DNA of 64,000 nucleotides from Nitrogeniibacter aestuarii. Lineage in GTDB: Bacteria > Pseudomonadota > Gammaproteobacteria > Burkholderiales > Rhodocyclaceae. The translations under genes were made by a program, and so were the position numbers. The stretch spans positions 2,480,001 through 2,544,000 of the forward strand of contig NZ_CP071321.1 in the NCBI RefSeq assembly GCF_017309585.1, given 5' to 3'. The stretch's first letter is position 1. Each line of letters starts with the position of its first letter. Under the pieces are notes generated by a model. That model was not told the DNA's origin and did not search any database. It saw nothing but the letters and a program-made list of their open reading frames with translations. This document shows positions 1 through 8,484 of the stretch, one piece after another.

Positions 1-1
1 A

Positions 2-79
2 TACGTTTCGCCCAAGGATTTCGCGGTACTGACCGCCCCCCTCCATGCGCGTCGGGAAACACCCGAAGCCGCTCAGTAA
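2..79 (+). CDS. possible C-terminal end of a gene cut by the window edge
   Basis: An open frame enters from the left edge and stops with TAA at 77-79, giving about 25 residues that end in PEAAQ. It would run convergently into slyX and overlap its stop by a few bases. The family cannot be named from so short a piece. The opposite strand, in exactly the same codon register, offers an ATG at 46-44 opening toward the edge (MEGGGQYREILG), 26 bases after slyX. Only one of the two can be real and the window does not decide which. Confidence 0.3.
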   Translation, partial: YVSPKDFAVLTAPLHARRETPEAAQ

Positions 80-327
80 TGAGGCGGAATTTCGTCCTCA
101 AGGCGCCGCTGCTGTTCGGGCATTCGTGACATGACCATGGATTTGAGCGCGGCCAGCTCCCGCTCGAGCCGTTCGATGCGTTGCTGCTGCCTGAATACCG
201 TGCGGTTCAATTCATCCAGTTGATCCTCTGCATCCATCAATTTGCACTCAAGCGATTCCAGACGCGCTTCCAAATGACACCTCGTGTGTTTGAGCGAAAT
301 GCGAACACGCCTCTGTGTCCGAGACAT
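73..327 (-). CDS. slyX: SlyX family protein
   Basis: A small 84-residue protein. It is almost entirely a predicted coiled coil: heptad-like spacing of Leu/Ile/Arg/Glu from about residue 19 to 64, with LESLECKLMDAEDQLDELN followed by a second Arg/Glu-rich stretch. It ends in the P-P-H-Y tail typical of the SlyX family, and the length also fits. The molecular role of SlyX is not established. The ATG at 327 is the first in frame, with a weak upstream purine stretch. It diverges from the DUF805 gene at 440, and the 112-base gap must hold both promoters. Confidence 0.85.
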   Translation of the reverse strand: MSRTQRRVRISLKHTRCHLEARLESLECKLMDAEDQLDELNRTVFRQQQRIERLERELAALKSMVMSRMPEQQRRLEDEIPPHY

Positions 328-383
328 GGTCTGCCCGAAGGGCGATTTACAAGAACAATGTCACATCAACACGCCACAGGCCG

Positions 384-411
384 TTGAATCCACCATGGCA
401 TTGGTTAATAT
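384..411 (+). promoter_or_regulatory. candidate sigma70 promoter of the DUF805 gene
   Basis: TTGAAT at 384-389 and TAATAT at 406-411 are separated by 16 bases. Transcription would start near 418, about 20 bases before the ATG at 440. Both boxes match the consensus at four or five of six positions. Judged by eye only. Confidence 0.45.
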
Positions 412-439
412 GGCGCCATTCCCTCGTCATTAATGACCC

Positions 440-1474
440 ATGAAAACTTTCAAACTCGTTTTTTCAGGTGACATTCTGCCCGGTCACGAGCCCGAGCGGG
501 TCAAAACGCAACTGGCCGCCATGCTCAAGGTGCCGCCTGAAAAATCAGCGCGACTTTTCTCAGGGAAGGATGTCATTCTCAAGACCGGCCTGGACGAAAC
601 ACGCGTCGACGCCTATCGGCGAAAACTCGCCACGATGGGCGTGGGTGTCCGGGCGGTTGCCGAAACGGCACCTGAAAGCGCGGTCAAGACAGAAGCAAGC
701 GCTCTCGTATCCCGTCCGGCTGACTCGGCCCCTGCAGCATCAACCATGGCGCTGTCGCCTGTGGCGCACGAGACGACGGACGCCGCCGCGTCTCCGCTTC
801 AAGTCGAGCCGGTCAGTGAGCCCGTTCCTGAAACCCAGTGCCCGGAATGCGGCCACACCCAACCCAAGCGCACCCTGTGCGTGCAGTGCGGTGCCGACAT
901 GCCGCGCATTCGAGCCGCCCAGGCAGCTGCTGCTGAAGAAGCACGTCGGCCGCCTGTCCCCGGCCGTGGTATCCAAGAACCGGAATCGGACACCTCCCAG
1001 GAAGTCGAACGCCCCGGCTACCTTGGCTTGAGTTTCGAAGGTCGATTCGGCCGCCGCAGCTACTTCGTGGGCAACTTCCTCGTCATGCTGGTCGTCGCTC
1101 TACTGGGTTTTGCAAGCGCTCTCGCCGGAGGCGGCATCGGCTTTCTGCTCATGATCCCGGCGATCATCGTCGGGTTCATACTGATCCTGCGCGTCTCGGT
1201 ACTGCGCTTTCACGATTTCAACTGGAGTGGTTGGTGGTCACTGCTGTTGTTCGTCCCCGGCGTCGGCGCCGTTGCCAGTCTGCTGTTGCTGTTCATGCCG
1301 GGCTCGACGAGCTCGAATGATTATGGCTACCGCCCATCGCCGACCCCATGGTTACACGCGGGTCTGCTCATCCTCGCAATGGTGGTGGCCACCGCCATGA
1401 TGCTGCCGGTTGCCCACAAGTCTTACGCCACATACGTCGAGCGCGCCCAACAGGCGCAGTCCGCCGTACGCTGA
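440..1474 (+). CDS. DUF805 inner-membrane protein with N-terminal domain and zinc ribbon
   Basis: A 344-residue protein in three parts. Residues 1-75 form a small alpha/beta domain (starting MKTFKLVFSGDILPG) that I have seen attached to DUF805 proteins in other proteobacteria. After a low-complexity Ala/Pro/Val linker, residues 134-150 carry a CxxC...CxxC zinc ribbon (Cys134, 137, 147, 150). From about residue 194 the YLGLSFEGRFGRRSYF motif opens a DUF805 domain with four hydrophobic segments (roughly 212-229, 231-251, 265-287, 305-323). The family is membrane-embedded and of unknown function, and the N-terminal half should be cytoplasmic. It is a single gene with its own candidate promoter. 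Domain assignment is firm; no biochemical role can be given. Confidence 0.85.
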   Translation: MKTFKLVFSGDILPGHEPERVKTQLAAMLKVPPEKSARLFSGKDVILKTGLDETRVDAYRRKLATMGVGVRAVAETAPESAVKTEASALVSRPADSAPAASTMALSPVAHETTDAAASPLQVEPVSEPVPETQCPECGHTQPKRTLCVQCGADMPRIRAAQAAAAEEARRPPVPGRGIQEPESDTSQEVERPGYLGLSFEGRFGRRSYFVGNFLVMLVVALLGFASALAGGGIGFLLMIPAIIVGFILILRVSVLRFHDFNWSGWWSLLLFVPGVGAVASLLLLFMPGSTSSNDYGYRPSPTPWLHAGLLILAMVVATAMMLPVAHKSYATYVERAQQAQSAVR

Positions 1475-1518
1475 TCCCGACTCGTGGGAGCAGTCCAAAC
1501 GGATTTCAATGATCGCCT

Positions 1519-2658
1519 TCAGCGTTTGACTGCTTCCAGATGCGCCAAAATGGGCTGCAGCATGGCGGCGCCCAGCCGCTTGCTGCGCGCGCCATTCCAT
1601 CCGACCTGACCGTCCGGCATCAATGCGTTGTCCTTGAAGGGCATTTCGAGGGTCAGCGATACGCAGCCGAACCGGTGCGCCACCCACTTGGACGCCAGCG
1701 TCAGCATTTCTTCGCCAAAACGATCGGGTGAGTAGCCGTGCTCTCGCTGAAAATCGGGGCTCGCTGCCGCAAACACATCGAGAAAGGCTGCCTCCTGAGC
1801 GAGTGTCCCGGCGGGGAAGCCTGGAATCATCCCGGCACCATCCGTAAAAACGTAAGGCAAGGACTCGTCACCATGGATGTCGAGGAATAGCTCGCAACCG
1901 TGGGCTTCCATGGCATTGCGCACCCAATACACCTCGGGGCTGCGCGCCACACTCGGGTTCATCCATTCTCGATTGAGGTTGGCGCCGGCCGCGTTGGTGC
2001 GCAGATTGCCGAGGCTGGCGCCGTCCGGATTCATGCTCGGCACGACGTTCACGCATGCGCGCTCGCGAATGCGCCGCGCCACCGGGTCGGCCGCGTCAAG
2101 CAAGCGATCGAGCAACCCCTCGACGAACCACTCCGCCATGGATTCCCCGGGGTGCTGACGGGCAATGATCCAGACCGGTACCCGGTCATCCCGCACGCGC
2201 CCGACGCGCACCATATCGACTTCACGTCCCTGCAGCGTTGCCCCCAGCGAGCACACCTCGGCATACGGAGACAACTCGACACGCCCGAGCAGATCGAGGT
2301 GCCGCTCATGCGAGTAAGGCTCGAAGTAGGCGTAGTAGATGCTGTTGCGCTCAGGCGTGTGTTCGATCACCAGCTGCCCCGCGTCATACCGAGTGCCGTT
2401 GACCCGAAACCAGTGCTTGCGATCATAGGAAGCGACGGCGCGATAATCTGGCCAGCCGTCCGGATAGGCGGCCTCGGCGGCGTTCTCGAACACCATTTTC
2501 AAGGGCTGACCGGCCGCACCATGAACGCGGAAGTGAAACCACTGGCAGAACGTTGAGGCGTTGTCCGGCTTCAAGCGCAAGCGCACATGCGACGGATCAC
2601 TTGCGTCCACCACATCGATGCTGCCGCTGTCGAAGCCGTGACTGATCTTGATTCCCAT
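1519..2658 (-). CDS. M14-type cytosolic zinc carboxypeptidase
   Basis: A 379-residue metallopeptidase. The first ~130 residues form the beta-sandwich domain found in cytosolic (CCP-like) M14 enzymes. The catalytic domain has the HPGE zinc motif (His169, Glu172), NPDG at 210-213, an N-L-N-R-E-W segment at 227-232, the third zinc ligand in DIHGD (His262), and the catalytic Glu338 in LTLEMPF. No signal peptide is visible, so it should act in the cytoplasm. The ATG at 2658 is chosen because family members start with this MxIxxxFDSG pattern. Longer in-frame starts would run into yaaA. It follows yaaA by 43 bases on the same strand. The natural substrate is unknown. Confidence 0.88.
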   Translation of the reverse strand: MGIKISHGFDSGSIDVVDASDPSHVRLRLKPDNASTFCQWFHFRVHGAAGQPLKMVFENAAEAAYPDGWPDYRAVASYDRKHWFRVNGTRYDAGQLVIEHTPERNSIYYAYFEPYSHERHLDLLGRVELSPYAEVCSLGATLQGREVDMVRVGRVRDDRVPVWIIARQHPGESMAEWFVEGLLDRLLDAADPVARRIRERACVNVVPSMNPDGASLGNLRTNAAGANLNREWMNPSVARSPEVYWVRNAMEAHGCELFLDIHGDESLPYVFTDGAGMIPGFPAGTLAQEAAFLDVFAAASPDFQREHGYSPDRFGEEMLTLASKWVAHRFGCVSLTLEMPFKDNALMPDGQVGWNGARSKRLGAAMLQPILAHLEAVKR

Positions 2659-2701
2659 GAACCCTGCCCCGTCGGTCTTATTAATGGACTGATGAACCCG
2701 C

Positions 2702-3475
2702 TCAGGCGGATTTCCGTCGAAACACCCAGCGATCGCCGTCCGATGCGCCGTTGTCGAACTGGTAGCCGTCGACATCGAAATCCTTCAGTTCATCGACGGT
2801 GCGGGCCTTGCGGTCAATCGCATAGCGAACCATCAGACCCCGCGCCCGCTTGGCGTGGAAACTGATGATCTTGTATTGCCCGTTCTTCCAGTCTTCGAAC
2901 ACCGGGGTGACGATACGAGCCTTGAGTTCCGCAGGCTTGACGACCTTGAAGTACTCTTCCGAAGCCAGATTGACCAGCACGGGTGGCGTGTGATCGCTCA
3001 ACACCTTGTTGAGCGCATCAGTGGGCGTCGAACCCCAGAACTCGTAGAGGTTCTTCCCCTTCGCATTATCGACGCGGGTCCCCATTTCGAGGCGGTACGC
3101 CTGCATCAGGTCCAGCGGCTTGAGCACACCATACAGTCCCGACAGGATGCGCAAGTGCTCCTGGGTATAGGCAATTCCGTCTTCGTCCAGCGACCCGGCG
3201 TCGAGCCCGTCATAGACATCACCATTGAAGGCAAACACGCAGGCTTTGGCATTTTTCCTGTTGAACGGACGCGACCATTCCTCGAACCGGGCAACGTTCA
3301 AGGCCGCGAGTTTGTCGGAAATCTTCATCAACTTGCCCAGCTGTGCGGGGGCGAACTGGCGCATCCTCTCGACCAGTTCGGCCGACTGATCGAGAAACGC
3401 AGGTTGAGTGGCCTTGTCCGTGGGCGCGGGGGTGTCGTAGTCAAGCGATTTGGCAGGTGAAATCACGAACAGCAT
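2702..3475 (-). CDS. yaaA: peroxide stress protein YaaA (DUF328/UPF0246)
   Basis: A 257-residue protein that begins MLFVISPAKSLDYDTP, the hallmark opening of the YaaA family, and is the usual length (E. coli 258). Other family signatures are the SGLYGVLKPLDLMQAYRLEM segment near the middle and the AKRARGLM segment near residue 210. In E. coli, YaaA belongs to the OxyR regulon, limits free iron during peroxide stress and binds DNA. Here it diverges from bioA across 148 bases and precedes the M14 peptidase gene. No OxyR site was recognised by eye. Confidence 0.92.
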   Translation of the reverse strand: MLFVISPAKSLDYDTPAPTDKATQPAFLDQSAELVERMRQFAPAQLGKLMKISDKLAALNVARFEEWSRPFNRKNAKACVFAFNGDVYDGLDAGSLDEDGIAYTQEHLRILSGLYGVLKPLDLMQAYRLEMGTRVDNAKGKNLYEFWGSTPTDALNKVLSDHTPPVLVNLASEEYFKVVKPAELKARIVTPVFEDWKNGQYKIISFHAKRARGLMVRYAIDRKARTVDELKDFDVDGYQFDNGASDGDRWVFRRKSA

Positions 3476-3623
3476 GAGTCGGGCTCGCGGTTGGATTGAA
3501 TGCCGACGATCTTAGCAAAAATGCCGGTGTCGACTTGCCCGTGCGCACGCGTCGCGCCGGTTTGACAGTCAGCCCGGCTTCCCGGACCATTGCCGGGTTC
3601 CATGCCACAAGCGTTCGAGAATC

Positions 3624-4946
3624 ATGTCCGGCAAACCCCTGTTGGAGCGATCCCGCCAGGCCGTCTGGCATCCGTGCACCCAGATGAAATCGCACGAACA
3701 ACTGCCCTTGGTCCCACTCAGTCGTGGCGAGGGCATCTGGCTCTATGACGAACACGGACGACGCCTCCTCGATGGGGTGAGTTCCTGGTGGGTCAATCTG
3801 TTCGGCCACTGCAATCCGCGCATCAACGACGCGATCAGCGAACAGCTCGAGACCCTTGAACACGCCATGCTCGCCGGCTTTACCCACGAGCCAGTGGTGC
3901 AGCTCTCGGAGCGTCTCTCCGCCCTCACCGGCCGCGCCCTGGGGCATGCGTTCTACGCCTCCGATGGTGCGTCGGCGACCGAAATCGCGCTCAAGATGAG
4001 CATGCACGCCTGGCGCAACCAGGGGCGCAGTGGCAAGACCCGATTCCTGAGTCTCAGTGGCAGTTATCACGGCGAGACGGTCGGCGCACTTGCCGTGACC
4101 GATGTTGCGCTGTTTCGGGATGCCTACGCTCCCCTAATTCAAGCCGGCGCGACCGTCATGTCGCCCGACGCCCGAGCCGCCGAAGAAGGCGAGAGTGCCG
4201 CAGATGTCGCGGAACGCGCGGCGCTCGAGCTTGAGCACTATCTCGACGAGCATCATGACGACATTGCCGCCTTCATCGTCGAGCCGCTGGTTCAGGGCGC
4301 CTGCGGCATGGCCATGTACGATCCGCACTATCTTCAACGAGTCCGCGAGTTGTGTAATCGCTATGAGGTGCATCTGATCGCCGACGAGATTGCGGTGGGT
4401 TGCGGCCGCACGGGCACTTTCTTTGCCTGCGAACAGGCCGATATCTGGCCTGATTTCATTTGCCTGTCCAAAGGCATTTCGGGGGGCTATCTGCCCTTGT
4501 CGCTGGTCCTGACAACCGACGACATCTACACCTGTTTCTACGATGACGACGTGCGCCGGGGCTTCCTGCACTCGCACTCTTACACCGGCAATGCCCTGGC
4601 GTGCCGCGCCGCCCTGGCCACCCTCGATATCTTCGACAAAGACAGCGTACTTGAGGCCAATCGCAGACGCGCCACCCTGCTTGGCAATGCCAGCCATGTA
4701 GCCTTTGCCAAGCATCCGCGGGTACGCCACCTCCGCCAGCGCGGCATGATCGTCGCCTTCGATGTGGCGGACGCCGACGCCGGGTTTTCAACCCGCTATT
4801 TCCAGAACGCCCTTGATCGCGAACTGCTGCTGAGGCCGCTGGGCAATACGGTGTATTTCATGCCGCCCTACATCGTCGAGAGCGATGACATTACGCACCT
4901 TGTCGATGGCGCGCTCAAGGCCCTGGACGCCACCCTCACCTCATGA
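3624..4946 (+). CDS. bioA: adenosylmethionine-8-amino-7-oxononanoate aminotransferase
   Basis: A 440-residue class III PLP aminotransferase that converts 8-amino-7-oxononanoate (KAPA) to 7,8-diaminopelargonate with S-adenosylmethionine as amino donor. BioA-specific features are the WHPCTQM segment near residue 15, GVSSWWVNLFGH near 50, and the PLP-binding lysine Lys283 in CLSKGISGG. It is the first gene of a five-gene biotin operon. Its stop overlaps the bioF start by four bases (ATGA), implying translational coupling. The ATG at 3624 leaves the canonical N-terminus. A TTGACA hexamer lies at 3562-3567 upstream, but the matching -10 is poor. Confidence 0.96.
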   Translation: MSGKPLLERSRQAVWHPCTQMKSHEQLPLVPLSRGEGIWLYDEHGRRLLDGVSSWWVNLFGHCNPRINDAISEQLETLEHAMLAGFTHEPVVQLSERLSALTGRALGHAFYASDGASATEIALKMSMHAWRNQGRSGKTRFLSLSGSYHGETVGALAVTDVALFRDAYAPLIQAGATVMSPDARAAEEGESAADVAERAALELEHYLDEHHDDIAAFIVEPLVQGACGMAMYDPHYLQRVRELCNRYEVHLIADEIAVGCGRTGTFFACEQADIWPDFICLSKGISGGYLPLSLVLTTDDIYTCFYDDDVRRGFLHSHSYTGNALACRAALATLDIFDKDSVLEANRRRATLLGNASHVAFAKHPRVRHLRQRGMIVAFDVADADAGFSTRYFQNALDRELLLRPLGNTVYFMPPYIVESDDITHLVDGALKALDATLTS

Positions 4947-6106
4947 ACCAGCTCGACACCATCCGCGCCGCGCTCGCCGAGCGCGAGGCGCAATCGCTCC
5001 TGCGGGTGCGTCGCATCATCGAGACGCCTTGCGCGCCCCGGGTAACGGTCGATGGGCAAGCGATGCTGGCCTTCTGCAGCAACGATTATCTCGGTCTGGC
5101 CAGCGAGCCTGCCCTCGCCGCAGCTCTCGAAGCCGGCGCGCGCCGTTGGGGCACCGGCGCGGGCGCCTCCCATCTGGTCAGCGGCCACTATGCTGTACAT
5201 GAGGCGCTCGAAGCGCGACTGGCGTCTTTCCTGGGGGTCGAAGCGGCGCTCTCGTTTTCGACGGGTTACATGGTCAATGCTGGCATTGCCGCCGCACTGG
5301 CTGGCCGGGGCGATGCCATTTTCGCCGACCGGCTCAATCACGCATCCTTGGTCGATGGCGCCATGCTTTCCCGCGCCGAGCATCACCGGTACGCCCATGG
5401 CGACGTTGCTGCGCTCGAGCGCCTGCTGAAAAGCAGCAATGCCAAGCGCAAAGTGATTCTCACCGACAGCGTTTTCAGCATGGATGGCGACATCGCGCCG
5501 CTCGAAGCCCTGCTGAACCTCGCCGAGGCGCACGATGCCTGGCTGGTGGTGGACGACGCCCACGGTTTTGGCGTGCTCGGCCCACAGGGACGCGGTGCGC
5601 TTGCCGAAGCCGGCCTCCAGAGCTGGCGTCTGATCTGCATTGGCACGCTGGGCAAAGCCGCTGGCGTTTCCGGCGCCTTTGCTGCGGGGCAGCGCGACGT
5701 GATCGAATTTCTGATGCAGCACATGCGCACCTACATCTTCACCACCGCCGCTTCACCTGCGATTGCACATGCCCTGCTCACCGCCATCGACCTGATCGAG
5801 TCGGGCGATGCCCGTCGCGCTCGCCTGCTCGACCTCGAAGCACAGCTGGCTGAAGGCCTCGGCGACAGCCGCTGGACACTGATGCCCTCGCGCACGCCGA
5901 TCCAGCCCGTGCTGCTCGGCGACAACGACACCGCGCTTGGCGTGGCGAAACACCTGTGGTCTCAACAGATATGGGTCCCGGCGATTCGGCCGCCGACGGT
6001 CCCCAAAGACACCGCAAGACTGCGTGTCAGCCTTTGCGCCAAGCACACCGACGCAGACGTCGATCAATTGCTCGCGGCACTGAACACCATTCAGGTGCCG
6101 CAATGA
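4943..6106 (+). CDS. bioF: 8-amino-7-oxononanoate synthase
   Basis: A 387-residue alpha-oxoamine synthase that condenses pimeloyl-ACP and L-alanine with loss of CO2 to make KAPA. Visible signatures are CSNDYLGLA near residue 49, VSGHY near 79, the DDAHGFGVLGPQG stretch (PLP ring contacts) near 202, and the PLP lysine Lys238 in TLGKAAGVSG. Length matches E. coli BioF (384). Start and stop overlap bioA and bioH respectively (ATGA at both ends). Confidence 0.96.
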   Translation: MNQLDTIRAALAEREAQSLLRVRRIIETPCAPRVTVDGQAMLAFCSNDYLGLASEPALAAALEAGARRWGTGAGASHLVSGHYAVHEALEARLASFLGVEAALSFSTGYMVNAGIAAALAGRGDAIFADRLNHASLVDGAMLSRAEHHRYAHGDVAALERLLKSSNAKRKVILTDSVFSMDGDIAPLEALLNLAEAHDAWLVVDDAHGFGVLGPQGRGALAEAGLQSWRLICIGTLGKAAGVSGAFAAGQRDVIEFLMQHMRTYIFTTAASPAIAHALLTAIDLIESGDARRARLLDLEAQLAEGLGDSRWTLMPSRTPIQPVLLGDNDTALGVAKHLWSQQIWVPAIRPPTVPKDTARLRVSLCAKHTDADVDQLLAALNTIQVPQ

Positions 6107-6837
6107 ACAGGCCACTGACCCTGATTCACGGCTGGGGCATGTCTCCAGCCGTCTGGACGTCGCTTCGCGCCGGTTTCGCAGCGACACGCGAGGTTTTCAC
6201 ACCGGCACTGCCCGGACACGACGCGCACGGCGATCGCGCCATCGATGAGGGCGATTGGGTCGCCAAGCTGGCTGACGCCATTCCCGACCAAAGCGCCGTC
6301 ATCGGCTGGTCGCTCGGCGGACAACTGGCCATGCGGATCGCGATCGATCATCCGCACAAGGTGTCGCGACTCGTGCTCGTGGGCACCACCCCCTGTTTCG
6401 TGCAGCAGCCGGGATGGACCCACGCCCTGGACGCTGACACCGTCACCGGTTTCAGGAATGAGTTCGCGACTGATCCCTCGCAGACACTGAAGCGATTTGT
6501 CGCGCTCCAGGCCATGGGTGAGGCCGACCGCAAAGGCCTCTCCCGAGAACTCGGGAAGGCGCTAATTCCAGTGGATTCGGACAACGCCGGAACACTGGCC
6601 CGTGGACTCGATCTGCTCAGTACGATCGATCTGCGCAGCGAACTTTCGCGCATCGGCTGTCCGGTTCGCATCTTCCATGGATCGAAGGATGCCCTGATGC
6701 CGGAGGGCGCCGCTCATTGGCTGGCTGACCATATCGAAAGCGCTCAGCTGACCTGCTTCGACGACGCCGGTCACGCGCCTTTCCTTTCCCGACCCGAAGA
6801 ATTCCGCCGCCTCGTTCGCCGTTTTCTCGATGGTTGA
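6103..6837 (+). CDS. bioH: pimeloyl-ACP methyl ester carboxylesterase
   Basis: A 244-residue alpha/beta hydrolase. BioH removes the methyl ester that BioC adds, releasing pimeloyl-ACP for BioF. The oxyanion region LIHGWGMSPAVW, the nucleophile Ser70 in GWSLGG, an acid in SKDALMPEGAAHW and the histidine in DDAGHAPFLS form the expected triad. An open frame continues upstream into bioF, but the ATG at 6103 overlapping the bioF TGA gives the correct N-terminus. The gene lies next to bioC and overlaps it by eight bases. Being inside the biotin operon supports BioH over a generic esterase. Confidence 0.92.
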   Translation: MNRPLTLIHGWGMSPAVWTSLRAGFAATREVFTPALPGHDAHGDRAIDEGDWVAKLADAIPDQSAVIGWSLGGQLAMRIAIDHPHKVSRLVLVGTTPCFVQQPGWTHALDADTVTGFRNEFATDPSQTLKRFVALQAMGEADRKGLSRELGKALIPVDSDNAGTLARGLDLLSTIDLRSELSRIGCPVRIFHGSKDALMPEGAAHWLADHIESAQLTCFDDAGHAPFLSRPEEFRRLVRRFLDG

Positions 6838-7618
6838 CCCCACTCACCAGGCGCTGGTACGCGCCGCGTTCGATCGTGCGGCCACGACTTATGACGCTGC
6901 CGCGCAGGTCCAGCAGATCATCTGCGACGATTTGCTCGACGTCGCCCGCCAGGATCTGCCGCGTGTCACCCCGGCCTTCCTCGACGCGGGATGTGGCACC
7001 GGCCGTGGGGCCAACCGGATCGTCGCCGCCTTGAAACCACAACAGCACCTGGCGCTCGATTTCGCGCCCGGCATGCTCGCCACCATTGCCCCCGGCGGCG
7101 CCTGCCATCGTCTCTGTGCGGATATGCAGCGACTGCCCCTGGCCTCGCGCAGCATCAATGTCATCTGGTCCTCCCTGGCGATCCAGTGGTGTGAGCCGGC
7201 GCTCGCCCTCAAGGAATTCGCCCGGGTGATGGCGCCCGGTGCGCGCGCATGGATTGCGACCCTGGGCCCGCGTACCCTGTTCGAACTCAAGGCCGCCTTC
7301 GGTCAGGTCGATACGGCACGGCACGTCATTGAATTCCACGCCATGGACCACTGGCTGGCAACCGCCCGCCATGCGGGGCTGGAGGTGGTCATGGCCCGAC
7401 AAGTCGACCGTGCCGCGACTGCGCCGACCCTGCGCACCCTGCTCAAGGACATCAAGGCCATCGGCGCCCACGCCGTGGGGGGCGGCCGTCGGACGACTCC
7501 CTTGGGCAAACGGGCATGGCGCGCGCTCGAAGCAGCCTACGAGACCCATCGACGGGCCGATGGCACACTGCCGGCCACCTACGATGCCCTGCTCCTTTCC
7601 TTGAGGAAATCGACATGA
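6830..7618 (+). CDS. bioC: malonyl-ACP O-methyltransferase
   Basis: A 262-residue class I SAM methyltransferase. BioC methylates the free carboxyl of malonyl-ACP so that the fatty acid synthase can extend it to pimeloyl-ACP methyl ester. The N-terminal FDRAATTYDAAAQVQ stretch (residues 14-28) is characteristic of BioC, as is the SAM-binding motif LDAGCGTGRG at 51-60. The IWSSLAIQWC segment near 120 also matches the family. It overlaps bioH by eight bases and bioD by four, inside the operon. Confidence 0.94.
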   Translation: MVDPTHQALVRAAFDRAATTYDAAAQVQQIICDDLLDVARQDLPRVTPAFLDAGCGTGRGANRIVAALKPQQHLALDFAPGMLATIAPGGACHRLCADMQRLPLASRSINVIWSSLAIQWCEPALALKEFARVMAPGARAWIATLGPRTLFELKAAFGQVDTARHVIEFHAMDHWLATARHAGLEVVMARQVDRAATAPTLRTLLKDIKAIGAHAVGGGRRTTPLGKRAWRALEAAYETHRRADGTLPATYDALLLSLRKST

Positions 7619-8283
7619 CGCGAAGCTGGTTTGTTGCCGGTACCGATACCGAGATCGGCAAGACCTTTTGCACCGCCGCCCTCATTCACACTGCACGACG
7701 CCATGGCCTGGTCACGCTCGGCATGAAACCCATTGCCGCAGGTGCCGACATGATCGCCGGGGAACGTATCAATGAGGATGCCGCCAGTCTTCGCCGCGCC
7801 GGCAGCTTCGATCCGGGCCTGGAACTGCTCAACCCCATCTGCCTTTCATCCCCGATCGCACCGCACATCGCTGCAGCAGAAGAAGGCGTCGCAATCGATG
7901 AGGCGCTTGTCCTGAATGCGTACGCACAGTTGTGTTCGCGCGCCGACGCCGTCTTCGTGGAAGGTGTCGGGGGATTCCGGGTCCCCCTCGGACCGACACG
8001 GGATACGGCTGACCTGGCGGTTTCCTTCGGCCTGCCGGTGATTCTTGTTGTCGGAATGCGACTCGGCTGCATCAACCATGCCTTGCTGACCGCGGAAGCC
8101 ATCCGCGCACGCGGACTCACGCTCGCCGGCTGGATCGCCAACCAGATCGATCCTCACATGCTGCGTTTTGATCAGAACGTGCAGGCCATCGAAACACGCA
8201 TCGGGGCGCCACTGCTCGGCACGGTCGTGTTCCAGGCAGACGGCAATCCGGCATCTGTCGAGAGTCTCAGCATCCCCGATTGA
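7615..8283 (+). CDS. bioD: ATP-dependent dethiobiotin synthetase
   Basis: A 222-residue P-loop enzyme that closes the ureido ring of dethiobiotin from diaminopelargonate, CO2 and ATP. The family P-loop GTDTEIGKT lies at residues 9-17, GMKPIAAG follows near 37, and EGVGGFRVPL near 117 matches the usual EGAGG segment. The ATG at 7615 overlaps the bioC TGA; longer in-frame starts lie inside bioC and lack family similarity. It is the last gene of the operon. bioB is not in this window, so the final sulfur-insertion step is encoded elsewhere. Confidence 0.95.
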   Translation: MTRSWFVAGTDTEIGKTFCTAALIHTARRHGLVTLGMKPIAAGADMIAGERINEDAASLRRAGSFDPGLELLNPICLSSPIAPHIAAAEEGVAIDEALVLNAYAQLCSRADAVFVEGVGGFRVPLGPTRDTADLAVSFGLPVILVVGMRLGCINHALLTAEAIRARGLTLAGWIANQIDPHMLRFDQNVQAIETRIGAPLLGTVVFQADGNPASVESLSIPD

Positions 8284-8335
8284 GCACACGCGCCGGGCGT
8301 AATCCTCACTCAACTGTTTGAATCGGTGCTACTAT

Positions 8336-8356
8336 TTGTGCAAAGCACAATTTTTC
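8336..8356. repeat. perfect palindrome followed by a T run
   Basis: TTGTGC-AAA-GCACAA at 8336-8350 is followed by TTTTTC. It lies 53 bases after the bioD stop and about 130 bases before the SulP start. A TACTAT hexamer at 8330-8335 immediately precedes it. It could be a weak intrinsic terminator for the bio operon (6-bp stem, T5) or an operator over the SulP transcription start. Sequence alone does not separate these. Confidence 0.4.
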
Positions 8357-8484
8357 AACAAAACCCCAGCACTGATCGCCCGCGCTGATTGCGCATCGCA
8401 GCACCTTCCAAAGGAACTCCATCGCTGTTGTTTCGGCAGCCTGCCTTGCCAGGACGCGTTCGTGCCCGATCAACGGAGTTGCCC

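Noticed and set aside
3538..3590. TTGACA at 3562-3567 as a bioA promoter
   Set aside because: The -35 is perfect but the hexamer at 17-base spacing is GACCAT. Too weak to list as a feature.
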